Position numbers and translations under genes: made by a program
The notes under the pieces: generated by a model
What the model was told of the DNA's origin: nothing
Seen by the model: only the letters and a program-made list of their open reading frames with translations
Database searches by the model: none
Origin: Burkholderiales bacterium
Lineage (GTDB): Bacteria; Pseudomonadota; Gammaproteobacteria; Burkholderiales; SG8-39
Direction of reading: 5' to 3'
Assembly: GCA_014860445.1 (NCBI GenBank)
Contig: JACZJT010000051.1
Span: forward strand, 79,219 to 143,218
Length of the DNA: 64,000 nucleotides
Shown here: positions 49,194-62,686 of the stretch, one piece after another
Numbering within the stretch: the first letter of the stretch is position 1
Layout of the letters: each line of letters opens with the position of its first letter

Positions 49194-50260
49194 AACTGGG
49201 CGAGCGCGCCTACCCCATCCATATCGGGGAGGGCCTGTTGTCCGACGACGCGCTGCTTGCGCCGCATCTCGACCTGCCCAAAGCCGCGATCGTCACCAAC
49301 ACCACGGTGGCCCCCCTTTATCTGCAGCGCTTAATCGGGGCGTTGCAGTCCAGGAATGTGAGTGTAATCAGCATCGTGCTGGAAGACGGTGAGCGCTACA
49401 AGGACTGGACTACCCTGAATCGCATCTACGACGCGCTGCTCGAGCACCGCTGCGACCGCAAGACGGCGCTGATCGCCCTGGGCGGAGGCGTAATCGGCGA
49501 CTTGGGCGGTTTTGCCGCCGCAACCTACATGCGTGGTATTCCTTTCATCCAGGTACCGACCACCCTGCTCGCTCAGGTCGACTCGTCCATTGGCGGCAAG
49601 ACTGGCATCAATCACCCGCTGGGAAAGAACATGATCGGCGCGTTTTACCAGCCGCGCGTGGTGCTGGCCGACATCGCGGTGCTTGCCAGCCTGCCGCCGC
49701 GCGAACTTTCGGCCGGCCTGGCGGAAGTGATCAAGCACGGCCTGGTCCGTGACGAAGCGTTTGTAAGCTGGCTGGAACAGAACGTCGAGCGTTTGCGCGC
49801 TTGCGAACCCGATGCGCTCGCGCACGCCGTGCGTCGCTGCTGTGAGATCAAGGCCGCCGTGGTTGCCGAGGATGAGCGAGAGACGGGCGTGCGCGCACTG
49901 CTCAATTTCGGCCATACCTTCGGCCATGCCATCGAATCAGGCCTCGGTTACGGAAACTGGCTGCATGGCGAGGCCGTAGCCGCCGGCATGGTCATGGCTG
50001 CTAATCTGTCCCGACGCATGGGTTTTATCGCGCAGGCCGACCTCGACCGCATCGTAGCCCTGCTCAAACGCGCTGGCTTGCCCACCATGCAACCCGGCAT
50101 TGCGCCCGCGCGCCTGCTGGAGCTTATGGCGCTGGACAAGAAGACCGAAGGCGGTCAATTGCGATTTGTCCTGCTGGACCGGATCGGCGCAGCCTCGATT
50201 CGGGCCGAAGTGCAGCCGGCCATCCTGCAGGAAGCAATGGCGGCTTGCACGGCAAGGTGA
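49175..50260 (+). CDS. aroB: 3-dehydroquinate synthase
   Basis: 361 residues. It converts DAHP to 3-dehydroquinate using NAD+ and a divalent metal. Signature segments are [53 protein letters not shown] and the metal-site [13 protein letters not shown]. Length is standard. In many betaproteobacteria a dgt gene lies between aroB and gltB; here the 146-base gap holds no gene. Confidence 0.97.
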   Translation: MQTLRVELGERAYPIHIGEGLLSDDALLAPHLDLPKAAIVTNTTVAPLYLQRLIGALQSRNVSVISIVLEDGERYKDWTTLNRIYDALLEHRCDRKTALIALGGGVIGDLGGFAAATYMRGIPFIQVPTTLLAQVDSSIGGKTGINHPLGKNMIGAFYQPRVVLADIAVLASLPPRELSAGLAEVIKHGLVRDEAFVSWLEQNVERLRACEPDALAHAVRRCCEIKAAVVAEDERETGVRALLNFGHTFGHAIESGLGYGNWLHGEAVAAGMVMAANLSRRMGFIAQADLDRIVALLKRAGLPTMQPGIAPARLLELMALDKKTEGGQLRFVLLDRIGAASIRAEVQPAILQEAMAACTAR

Positions 50261-50406
50261 GCGTTCGGCCGCGCCCCGGCTTTGCCGCCAAGTGGCCCGA
50301 GCGCTTGAAGTGACACGGGGGCGCAGGTAAAATTGGTGGTTCCGCCGGAAAAATCGCTCGCCCATGCGCGATTTCCCGGAGCCCATTTGCAGCAAGAGGT
50401 GCGCGC

Positions 50407-55086
<4,680 letters not shown>

Positions 55087-55126
55087 GCGCGGCGCCGCGG
55101 ACGGTTGGTACGGGAAGGACACAGAG

Positions 55127-55174
55127 ATGAATTTCCTGTCTTCCAGCGTGCCGACGGTGACTTCTTCGATGTAA
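55127..55174 (+). CDS. Possible 15-codon ORF in the gltB-gltD gap
   Basis: ATG at 55127 opens a 15-codon frame (MNFLSSSVPTVTSSM) with a GGGAAGGA ribosome-like site seven bases upstream, ending 26 bases before gltD. It could be a coupling peptide or chance. No known function. Confidence 0.15.
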   Translation: MNFLSSSVPTVTSSM

Positions 55175-55200
55175 GATTTTCGATCTAAAGGTTGAACTGA

Positions 55201-56643
55201 ATGGGCAAGATAACCGGGTTCATGGAATTCCAGCGCTTAAAGGAGGCCAGCGAAGCCCCCGAATCGCGCAAGAAGCATTACCGCGAGTTCGTGCAGCACC
55301 TGTCCGACAAGGAAGCCGCGGTGCAGGGCGCGCGCTGCATGGATTGCGGCACGCCTTTTTGCACCAGCGGCTGCCCGGTCAACAACATCATTCCCGACTG
55401 GAACGACCTGGTCTACAAGCAGAACTGGCGCGAAGCGCTGGAGACGCTGCATTCGACCAATAATTTTCCCGAGTTCACCGGACGCGTTTGTCCGGCGCCG
55501 TGCGAGGCGGCCTGCACGCTCAATATCAACAACGATCCGGTGGGCATCAAGTCGATCGAACATGCCATCATCGACAAAGGCTGGGAGATGGGCTGGGTGG
55601 TGCCGCTGCCGCCTGAGCGCAAGAGCGGCAAGAAAGTCGCGGTGGTCGGATCGGGCCCGGCGGGCATGGCTTGCGCGCAGCAGCTTGCGCGTGCGGGACA
55701 CGATGTGGTGCTGTACGAAAAAAACGACCGCATCGGCGGCCTGCTGCGCTATGGAATTCCCGATTTCAAGCTGGAAAAGCATCTGATTGACAGGCGCGTG
55801 GAACAGATGCGCGCCGAGGGCGTGGAGTTCAGGGTGAGTCAGGCGGTAGGCGGTAAAAGCGCAAACGCGCTGCCGGCAAAACAACTCCTGCAGGAGTTCG
55901 ACGCGGTGGTCGTGTCAGGCGGCGCGGAGCGACCGCGCGATCTGACTGTCCAAGGACGCGAGTTGCACGGTGTGCACTTCGCCATGGAATTCCTGCCGCA
56001 GCAGAACAAGGTGGTGGCGGGGGACAAGGTATCAGGACAGATCAAGGCGACCGGCAAACACGTGGTGGTCATCGGCGGCGGTGACACAGGCTCGGATTGT
56101 GTCGGTACTTCCAACCGGCAGGGCGCGGCCTCGGTAACGCAGTTCGAGCTGCTGCCGCAGCCGCCGGAGCAGGAGAACAAACCGCTGGTATGGCCCGACT
56201 GGCCGATCAAGCTGCGCACGTCCAGTTCGCACGAGGAAGGCTGCGAGCGCGACTGGTCCGTGGCGACCAAACGCCTGGAGGGCAAGAACGGCAAGGTGGC
56301 TAAGCTGGTGGCCGCGCGCATCGAGTGGAAAGACGGCAAGATGGCCGAGGTCCCCGGTTCCGAATTCGAGCTCAAGGCAGACCTGGTGCTGCTCGCCATG
56401 GGTTTCCTCGGACCGATGCAGAATGGACTGATCGAGGAACTCGCGCTGGAGCAGGATGCACGCAGCAACGTCAAGGCGACAACCGATGGCGCCGGCTGTT
56501 ACCAGTCGTCGAATCCGAAAGTGTTTGCGGCCGGCGACATGCGCCGCGGCCAGTCTCTGGTGGTCTGGGCGATACGCGAAGGCCGTCAGTGCGCCCGCGC
56601 GGTGGACGAGTACCTGATGGGGACTTCCGAGCTGCCGCGCTAG
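55201..56643 (+). CDS. gltD: Glutamate synthase [NADPH] small chain
   Basis: 480 residues. It moves electrons from NADPH through FAD and two 4Fe-4S clusters to GltB. Cluster cysteines are in [17 protein letters not shown] and [15 protein letters not shown] binding: [26 protein letters not shown] binding: [17 protein letters not shown]-terminal [26 protein letters not shown] lies upstream of the ATG. A hairpin spans its stop codon. Confidence 0.97.
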   Translation: MGKITGFMEFQRLKEASEAPESRKKHYREFVQHLSDKEAAVQGARCMDCGTPFCTSGCPVNNIIPDWNDLVYKQNWREALETLHSTNNFPEFTGRVCPAPCEAACTLNINNDPVGIKSIEHAIIDKGWEMGWVVPLPPERKSGKKVAVVGSGPAGMACAQQLARAGHDVVLYEKNDRIGGLLRYGIPDFKLEKHLIDRRVEQMRAEGVEFRVSQAVGGKSANALPAKQLLQEFDAVVVSGGAERPRDLTVQGRELHGVHFAMEFLPQQNKVVAGDKVSGQIKATGKHVVVIGGGDTGSDCVGTSNRQGAASVTQFELLPQPPEQENKPLVWPDWPIKLRTSSSHEEGCERDWSVATKRLEGKNGKVAKLVAARIEWKDGKMAEVPGSEFELKADLVLLAMGFLGPMQNGLIEELALEQDARSNVKATTDGAGCYQSSNPKVFAAGDMRRGQSLVVWAIREGRQCARAVDEYLMGTSELPR

Positions 56644-56655
56644 CGGCGGCAGCTC
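56629..56655. terminator. Hairpin across the gltD stop codon
   Basis: GAGCTGCCGC (56629-56638) pairs with GCGGCAGCTC (56646-56655), a perfect 10-bp stem with a 7-base loop that contains the gltD TAG. It lies in the 27-base gap between convergent genes and probably ends both transcripts, although the T-run on the plus side is interrupted. Confidence 0.6.
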
Positions 56656-56670
56656 GTCAAGCGTTCTCTC

Positions 56671-58629
56671 TTACAGCGTATTGGTGCAGAGCGTGCTGGT
56701 GCCGGCTCCGTACGGGCTGGTTTGGCCCGGTGGCGCAACGTTGATGTTGGTATAGTCGGACGCCACCCCCGGCAGGAAGAAGTCGACCGTCGTAGGCGGG
56801 TCGTTGCCGGCCACCCCGGTGCGGGCTTCCAGTGTCATTTCCGCCCAATTGGAATGATCTTTTGCATAGGTGATCGTCGCCGTGGCGATGCCGTTTGCGT
56901 CGCTTACGCCGGTGGCGTTGACCGTGGCCACGCCGCCAGGGTCGAGCTTTCCGCTTCCATTCAGGTCTTCACCCGTGTCGATAATGCCGTCGAACGTGAG
57001 ATCCTCGTTCGGGCAGGTTGCCTTCACGCTTTGCGCCCAGTGGTCCGCTGTGGCCGGAGCAGGGGCCGACGAGGCGAGCACGTAAGTGCCTTTCCTGAAA
57101 CGAGCGGGACGCAGGGAAAATGCCACCGTTGCTCCTGCAACCCGGTTTCCTGCGGTATCGGTGACGATGGCAATATAGGTTTTCGTGTTGTTGGGCGCGG
57201 TTCCTCCCACCAGGTTATCGGTACCGAGCGACACCAGATTCGCCTGCCCGGCAACCGTCAAGGAGGTCGTGCCGGTTACCGGAACGGCTAAGCTGACACC
57301 GTTGACGGCGGTCACCGTGGCGCTGATCTTCACGCCGTTGGACGGGCTGCTGGTTGCACCCGCGATGTATGCCACCGAAGCGCTGCCTGATACGTCGGTG
57401 ACCGCGCTGCTCGGCTTGAGTTGGCCTGCACTGGGATCAGCGGTAATGCTGAAGTTTACGGTCGCATTCTTGACCAGGTTACTGGAGCCGTCGCGCACCA
57501 CTACCGAAATCGTCGAGCTGTTGTTGGTTTGGGATACCGCGTTGGTGGTAAATGCGACCACGCCCGGAACAGCTTGCAATGTGGCGCTGGTGGCCGTCGT
57601 TGCAACGAAAGTCACATTGCGTGTGGCAGCGGGTTTGTTGCCGCTTAGACCCGAGGCGGTGATGATGGCGGGGCCGGCCGTTGTGGAAGAAAGAATCGTG
57701 ATGCTTGCATCCCCCGATGCATTGGTGTTTACCGGACTGGCCGAAACCGCGCCGCGGCTGCTTGCAAAACTCACCGCTGAACCGGCCACGGCGACACCGC
57801 TGGTCTTCCAGTTGACTGTGACCGGCTGTGACGTGCCCAAGGGTATGTCCGTGCCTTCGGCCGGTGTTGTGAAGGTGAAGTTGTCGGGGCTGATGGTAAG
57901 CGCCTGCGTTGTGGTGATTCCTGCACCGGTGGCGGTGATCTCGTCGTCGCCGGCCACGATGGCCGTGATTACCGCGTTAACCTGGCCTGCGCCGTCGGTG
58001 ATCCCGGTGGTGGGCGCAATCGTATTGCCGGTCTTCGAACTGAAGTTCAAGGTGACGCCGGATAGCGCGCTTTTTGCAGAGTCTTTTACGCTGAAAGTGA
58101 GCGTCGTGTTGTTACCAGACGTGAGGGCGCTGTTGCCACTGACCGTTACCGTCGTGCCGGTAACCGATATCGTGTTTGTCGTGGTCGCGGCGTCGGCGGT
58201 GGCGGTGACGAAAATGTCGCGGATGCTCTTATCGCTGCCTAGATTGAGCTTGGCGGTGACCAACCCGTTCGCATCGGATACCCCGCTGGCGCTGATGTTG
58301 TTGACGAATGCCGAAGTATCGCTGCCGGTGGAAAAACTCACAGTTTTGCCGGTTACGGCCTGCTTTGACGCGTCCAGCACAATGGCGGATAGATCGACCG
58401 TCTCGACTCCGGAAGAAGCAATGGTCGTGCTGCTCGCCAATAATTGCAGCGACGTTACCGCGGGGCCGGTCGTGCTGGTGGAAGCCGCTACCGGGAACTC
58501 CTGGGGAATCGCCTGGCCCGAGCCGCATCCCGAGAGCGCGGCCAATGTTGCCGCCAGAAAAAGCAGTGCCGAGCACCTTGAAATTTCCCGGTTCAACAAG
58601 TTCTGGGTCACGAAGAATAAGTTTTGCAC
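56671..58629 (-). CDS. Large lipoprotein with tandem bacterial Ig-like (Big-1/invasin-type) domains
   Basis: 652 residues from the GTG at 58627-58629, chosen for its GGGAGG site. The signal ends in lipobox LSGC (Cys35). The mature protein is about five Thr/Ser/Val-rich beta-sandwich repeats of roughly 90-120 residues, each with the Big-1 pattern (AIVLDASKQAVTGKTVSFS; GVSDANGLVTAKL; VVVRDGSSNLVKNATVNFS; GVSDANGIATATITYA). The last unit carries an insert with an Asp-rich loop (DTGEDLNGSGKLD) that could bind calcium, and two cysteines. It is probably an outer-surface adhesin-like or structural lipoprotein. An AT-rich segment upstream may hold its promoter. Confidence 0.85.
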   Translation of the reverse strand: MQNLFFVTQNLLNREISRCSALLFLAATLAALSGCGSGQAIPQEFPVAASTSTTGPAVTSLQLLASSTTIASSGVETVDLSAIVLDASKQAVTGKTVSFSTGSDTSAFVNNISASGVSDANGLVTAKLNLGSDKSIRDIFVTATADAATTTNTISVTGTTVTVSGNSALTSGNNTTLTFSVKDSAKSALSGVTLNFSSKTGNTIAPTTGITDGAGQVNAVITAIVAGDDEITATGAGITTTQALTISPDNFTFTTPAEGTDIPLGTSQPVTVNWKTSGVAVAGSAVSFASSRGAVSASPVNTNASGDASITILSSTTAGPAIITASGLSGNKPAATRNVTFVATTATSATLQAVPGVVAFTTNAVSQTNNSSTISVVVRDGSSNLVKNATVNFSITADPSAGQLKPSSAVTDVSGSASVAYIAGATSSPSNGVKISATVTAVNGVSLAVPVTGTTSLTVAGQANLVSLGTDNLVGGTAPNNTKTYIAIVTDTAGNRVAGATVAFSLRPARFRKGTYVLASSAPAPATADHWAQSVKATCPNEDLTFDGIIDTGEDLNGSGKLDPGGVATVNATGVSDANGIATATITYAKDHSNWAEMTLEARTGVAGNDPPTTVDFFLPGVASDYTNINVAPPGQTSPYGAGTSTLCTNTL

Positions 58630-58825
58630 GCAAGCCTCCCGTTCACGCAATCTGCATCGATAATTTGCCACTCGTATAACGGTACAGTATTTTTAGTATA
58701 AACACAATAAGTTAAAAGGTATATTTAATGTTGAATCGCTCATCGCTCCGGGCCCGCCAAAACCGGTGGGGACGGGTTGGATGGGCGGTTCGCGGCCTCC
58801 CGGGCGGGCGATGCGACGCGGGATT

Positions 58826-59638
58826 TCAGATCACGCGCTTGCGGATATGGGTCACCGCAATTTCGGCGACGATCACGACGATGAAAATAGCGAACAGTAC
58901 CATCGCCACGCGGTCCCACTGGAACAGGTTCAGCGCGGTGTCCAACGCCATGCCGATGCCACCGGCGCCGACCAGGCCGAGCACGGCCGATTCGCGCACA
59001 TTGATGTCCCAGCGGAACAACACCACCGACCAGAAAGCCGGTTCGACCTGCGGCCAATAGCCTTTGGTGAGCAGCGATATCCAGGGTGCGCCGGCGGACT
59101 GCAAGGCTTCGATCGGGCCGCGATTGGCTTCTTCGAGCGCTTCGCCCACCAACTTGCCAACGAAGCCGATGGATCGAAACGCGATAGCCAGCGTACCGGC
59201 GAGTGCACCGGGACCGAACACCGCGACGAACAACAGCGCCCATACCAGCGAGTTCACCGAGCGGCTGGACACCAGCAGCAGTTTGGCGAAATAGTTAAGC
59301 GGCTTGTTCGGCGTGACATTGTTCGCGGCGAGTAGACCGATGGGCACGGCCATGATCACCGCGAGGATGGTGCCCAGCGAGGCGATGTGCAGCGTCTCCA
59401 CCAGTGCCTCGTGCACGCCCTCCTTGTAGTGGTAGAAAGCGATCGGCCACATGCGCTTGAACAGATCCTGCATCTGCTCCGGTGCGTCGTAGAGGAATTC
59501 GGGGATGATCTCCACGGTACGCGCCGAGGCGACAATGGCGATGACCAGCGCGAGATACACGGCGAAGCGCGCCAGCCGCTGTGCCGGCGTGAAACGCTGC
59601 CAGGTCTTGATTTCCACGCGCTGCATCGCCGCGCTCAT
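58826..59638 (-). CDS. phnE: PhnE-type ABC transporter permease (second copy)
   Basis: 270 residues with about six membrane helices and the binding-protein-dependent permease fold. ALQSAGAPWISLLTKGYWPQVEPAF is the EAA-like coupling loop, and VLGLVGAGGIGMALDTALN is the PhnE-type segment after it. The start at 59636-59638 overlaps the stop of the first phnE (ATGA). Last gene of phnD-phnC-phnE-phnE. Confidence 0.92.
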   Translation of the reverse strand: MSAAMQRVEIKTWQRFTPAQRLARFAVYLALVIAIVASARTVEIIPEFLYDAPEQMQDLFKRMWPIAFYHYKEGVHEALVETLHIASLGTILAVIMAVPIGLLAANNVTPNKPLNYFAKLLLVSSRSVNSLVWALLFVAVFGPGALAGTLAIAFRSIGFVGKLVGEALEEANRGPIEALQSAGAPWISLLTKGYWPQVEPAFWSVVLFRWDINVRESAVLGLVGAGGIGMALDTALNLFQWDRVAMVLFAIFIVVIVAEIAVTHIRKRVI

Positions 59639-60441
59639 TCTGCGTCAACCTTGCCGCGCTCGAGGAATACCCCGCGCACCCAGCCTGCGAGCACTTCCCC
59701 GGCCATGATCATGCCGATGATGCTGAGCAGAATCGCGCAGACGAAGTCGTAATCGAAGCGCTGGAACGCCGCGAACAGCGTTCCGCCTATGCCGCCAGCG
59801 CCGACGATGCCGACCATGGTGGAATTGCGCAGATTGGAGTCGAGCTGATACGTGGCGAAGCCGATGAAACGCGAGAACACCTGCGGAAGCACACCGTAGG
59901 TAATCACGTTCATGAACGGCGCGCCGGTTGCGCGCACCGCCTCCACTTGTTTGAGCGATATTTCCTCAATCGCCTCGGCGAACAGCTTTCCGATGAAGCC
60001 GATCGATGCAACCGCAAGCGCGAGTATTCCGGCCAGAGCGCCGAAGCCCACGGCTTTGACGAACAGGATGGCAACGATCACCGGATGAAACGAGCGGCAC
60101 AGGGCGATGCACATGCGCGCCGGCCAGGTGGCCCATACCGGCATGAGATTTCTTGACGCAAGCAGGCCCACCGGCAGCGATATGAGGATCCCGAGGCAGG
60201 ACGCAAGGATGGCGATTTCCATGCTCTCGGTCAGCCCTTTCAGAAGGCTGTCGGGTTGCGCAATGACCGGCGGCAGCATGCGGCCGATGAATTTGGCGCC
60301 GTTGTCCAGCCCCATGACGAAGCGCGACCAGGTGATCTCCAGGCGCGAGGCTGCGTAGATGATGTAAACAACGAGCGCAATCCAGCCCGCGCGCACCCAA
60401 ATGCTTCCTTTGAACGGGTTCGGCCGCGTTGTGCTGCTCAT
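59635..60441 (-). CDS. phnE: PhnE-type ABC transporter permease (first copy)
   Basis: 268 residues, related to the next gene but not a recent duplicate. PhnE marks: ESMEIAILASCLGILISLPVG, the coupling loop QVEAVRATGAPFMNVITYGVLPQV and STMVGIVGAGGIGGTLFAAF. Together the two permeases should form a heterodimer. It lies 10 bases after phnC. Confidence 0.92.
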   Translation of the reverse strand: MSSTTRPNPFKGSIWVRAGWIALVVYIIYAASRLEITWSRFVMGLDNGAKFIGRMLPPVIAQPDSLLKGLTESMEIAILASCLGILISLPVGLLASRNLMPVWATWPARMCIALCRSFHPVIVAILFVKAVGFGALAGILALAVASIGFIGKLFAEAIEEISLKQVEAVRATGAPFMNVITYGVLPQVFSRFIGFATYQLDSNLRNSTMVGIVGAGGIGGTLFAAFQRFDYDFVCAILLSIIGMIMAGEVLAGWVRGVFLERGKVDAE

Positions 60442-60451
60442 CGCGCCGTCC

Positions 60452-61219
60452 TCATGCGTGCAGCCAATCCTGACCGCCGTAAATGGTCTTCAGCTGTTCA
60501 TCGGTGAGCCCTGCCGGCGCGCCGTCATACACCACGGTTCCTTCCGACATGCCGATAATGCGATCGGCAAAGCGCCTGGCCAACTCTACGTCGTGCATAT
60601 TGATCATCACCGGAATATTGTGGCTGCGGCACAGGTCGCGTATCAGGCTCATGATCTCGACCGAAGTCTTCGGGTCCAGCGACGAGGTAGGTTCGTCCGC
60701 CAGCAGCAGCTTGGGCTCCTGCATCAAGGCGCGGGCGATGCCGACGCGCTGGCGCTGCCCCCCGGACAGGCTGTCGGCGCGCTGGTTGACGAAATCCGAC
60801 AGGCCGACCACCTCCAGCAACTCGAATGCGCGCGCGATATCCTGCTGCGGGTAGTTGCGCAGCCAGGCCTTGAGCGGCGGCACGTAGCCCAGGCGCCCGC
60901 AGAGCAGATTCTCCATCACCGTCAGGCGTTCCACCAGGTTGTACTCCTGGAACACCATGCCGATATGACGCCGCGCCCGGCGCAGCTGCTGGCGATCCAG
61001 CTTGACCACATCCAAGCCCTCGAACAGGATTTCGCCCGACGTCGGTTCGACCAGGCGGTTGATGCAACGAATCAAGGTCGATTTGCCGGTGCCCGAAGGC
61101 CCGATGATCGCGGTGATGCCCTGATCGGAAATATCCAGGTCGATATCGCGCAGCACCGGCTTGCCCCGGGTGTATTCCTTGCACAGTTTGCGGATGGTAA
61201 GTGCGGCGCCCTCGTTCAT
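60452..61219 (-). CDS. phnC: PhnC-type ABC transporter ATP-binding protein
   Basis: 255-residue ATPase. Walker [18 protein letters not shown], the PhnC-like [20 protein letters not shown], signature [17 protein letters not shown], Walker [17 protein letters not shown] and a [21 protein letters not shown]-loop region. It matches phosphonate/phosphate importer ATPases. It is separated from phnD by about 240 bases that hold two hairpins. Confidence 0.94.
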   Translation of the reverse strand: MNEGAALTIRKLCKEYTRGKPVLRDIDLDISDQGITAIIGPSGTGKSTLIRCINRLVEPTSGEILFEGLDVVKLDRQQLRRARRHIGMVFQEYNLVERLTVMENLLCGRLGYVPPLKAWLRNYPQQDIARAFELLEVVGLSDFVNQRADSLSGGQRQRVGIARALMQEPKLLLADEPTSSLDPKTSVEIMSLIRDLCRSHNIPVMINMHDVELARRFADRIIGMSEGTVVYDGAPAGLTDEQLKTIYGGQDWLHA

Positions 61220-61383
61220 GGATTTGAATTTTCCTGTTGGGCGCCGCGGGGGACGCGCATTGAAAATGCCTCTAGGTTCGGGCCGGTTTTGTCACCGCCG
61301 CGCGCTTCGTCGCGCGCAAGCGCAGTGTCGGCGTATCCCTGCACGCATTAGTTCCTTAAAGACTGCTGGTTGTATCGGCAGAA

Positions 61384-61444
61384 ATCCTGCTGCGCCGTCG
61401 CCGGCGCGGCAGGATGCCTTGACTCGCTGCAGGAGTTCGCAGCG
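61384..61444 (-). promoter_or_regulatory. Tandem hairpins in the phnD-phnC gap
   Basis: The main hairpin pairs 61384-61396 with 61403-61415 (13 bp with one G-U/A-C-type mismatch, loop of six). A smaller one pairs CGCTGC (61425-61430) with GCAGCG (61439-61444). On the minus strand they lie 14-74 bases after the phnD stop. With no U-run, a stabilising or processing role is more likely than full termination. The rest of the 238-base gap shows nothing else clear. Confidence 0.6.
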
Positions 61445-61457
61445 GCAAGGCTGCGCC

Positions 61458-62489
61458 TCACTTCTTGGCTTTGGCCTCGGCTGCCTTTTTCTTGCGCGCA
61501 GCTTCTTCTTTTTCCGTCGCCTTTTCAAACGCGCCGCGATCTTTTTTCTCGCCCGCGGATTCATCCACCTTGCGCACGACCTCCCAGGCATCCTTGAACG
61601 TTACCGGGAAGAAACGGTCGGCACCCTCGAAAGCGGTCTGCATCTCCGGCGGGAATCGGTAGTCGTAGAAGCATTTAAGCATCGTGTCGCGCAGCTTTGG
61701 TTCCAGGTCGTGCGCATAGGCGAAGGATGAAGTCGGGAAGGTTTGACTCTTGTAGATGACGCGGAAATCGCCTTCCTTGATTGTCCCGCGGCGCGCCATG
61801 CGCTCGAACACGTCGGAAGCGATAGGCGCGGCGTCGTAGTCACCGGTATTGACGCCCAGAATAGACTGGTCGTGTTTGCCCGAATACAACACCTTGTAAT
61901 CCTGATCGGGGACGAGTCCCAGCGCGGGGAACAGCGCGCGCGGCGCCAGATTGCCCGAATTCGAGGAGGCGGACGTGTGCGCAACCCGCTTGCCTTTCAG
62001 ATCAGTGATCTTCTGGAACGGGCTGTCTTTTTTCACGATCAGCCACAACTGGTAGCCCTGAAAATGGTCGGCGTAGCCTTTCACGGCGAACGGCACCGCC
62101 CCGGCAAGATTCACCGCAAAGGCGGTAGGCCCGGTGGAGAAACCGCCCACGTGCAGCCGGCCGGAGCGCATTGCTTCAATTTCCGCCGCATTGGACTGTA
62201 CCTGGTAGAACACCACGCGTTTGCCGGTGCACTGGGCCAGATGGTCGGTGAAAGGCTTGAATACCTTTTCGTAGACCGCGGGATCTTCCACCGGTGTGTA
62301 GGTAAATACGATCGTCCCGGGATTCTTGAACTTCTTTGCGTCAGTGGGCGGGTCCGCAACCAGGTCCTTGTTTTCATCACAATACTGCTGATCCAGATCG
62401 CCGCGGTTCTTGCACGTGTCCTGCGCGAATGCCGGTATACAGAAGAGCGCGACCAGTGCGCCTGACAATAGAAGTTTCAAGCGGTGCAT
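61458..62489 (-). CDS. phnD: PhnD-type phosphate/phosphite/phosphonate-binding protein
   Basis: 343 residues from the ATG at 62487-62489 (GGAGG upstream), with a signal peptide ending AFAQ. The core is PhnD-like: FTYTPVEDPAVYEKVFKPF, MRSGRLHVGGFSTGPTAF, GKRVAHTSASSNSGNLAP and GDYDAAPIASDVFERM. Two features stand out: an N-terminal extension with two cysteines and an Asp-rich loop (YCDENKDLVAD), and a C-terminal tail of about 35 residues very rich in Lys, Ala and Glu. No C-P lyase or phosphonatase gene is present, so the ligand could be phosphonate, phosphite, phosphate or something else. Confidence 0.9.
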   Translation of the reverse strand: MHRLKLLLSGALVALFCIPAFAQDTCKNRGDLDQQYCDENKDLVADPPTDAKKFKNPGTIVFTYTPVEDPAVYEKVFKPFTDHLAQCTGKRVVFYQVQSNAAEIEAMRSGRLHVGGFSTGPTAFAVNLAGAVPFAVKGYADHFQGYQLWLIVKKDSPFQKITDLKGKRVAHTSASSNSGNLAPRALFPALGLVPDQDYKVLYSGKHDQSILGVNTGDYDAAPIASDVFERMARRGTIKEGDFRVIYKSQTFPTSSFAYAHDLEPKLRDTMLKCFYDYRFPPEMQTAFEGADRFFPVTFKDAWEVVRKVDESAGEKKDRGAFEKATEKEEAARKKKAAEAKAKK

Positions 62490-62601
62490 ATTGCCTCCGT
62501 AGGATGAGTATCGTGTTGGTTGCCGGTCACTACAACGTTTCCCGGCGCAGGCCGTGCGCGAATCGCGAACAGACTGCAAATCCGGGGAGAAAACGGCTTG
62601 T

Positions 62602-62630
62602 AATATATACTGCAATGCGGCGCGCTACAA
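62602..62630 (-). promoter_or_regulatory. Candidate promoter of the phnDCEE operon
   Basis: On the minus strand, TTGTAG (62630-62625) is followed after 17 bases by TATATT (62607-62602; five of six matches). The message would begin near 62595 with a leader of roughly 105 bases before phnD. It sits in the divergent gap to glmU. No Pho box is obvious to me. Confidence 0.45.
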
Positions 62631-62686
62631 GGCAAGCGCATGCGGCCGCGTGGTATCATTTCCGCCACCGCAACAGATAGATACCG

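Noticed and set aside
57185-58663. 492-codon plus-strand frame opposite the Ig-repeat lipoprotein.
   Set aside because: Its composition (Val/Leu/Thr-rich, repetitive) mirrors the repeats on the other strand. The minus-strand reading has a signal peptide, lipobox and ribosome site.
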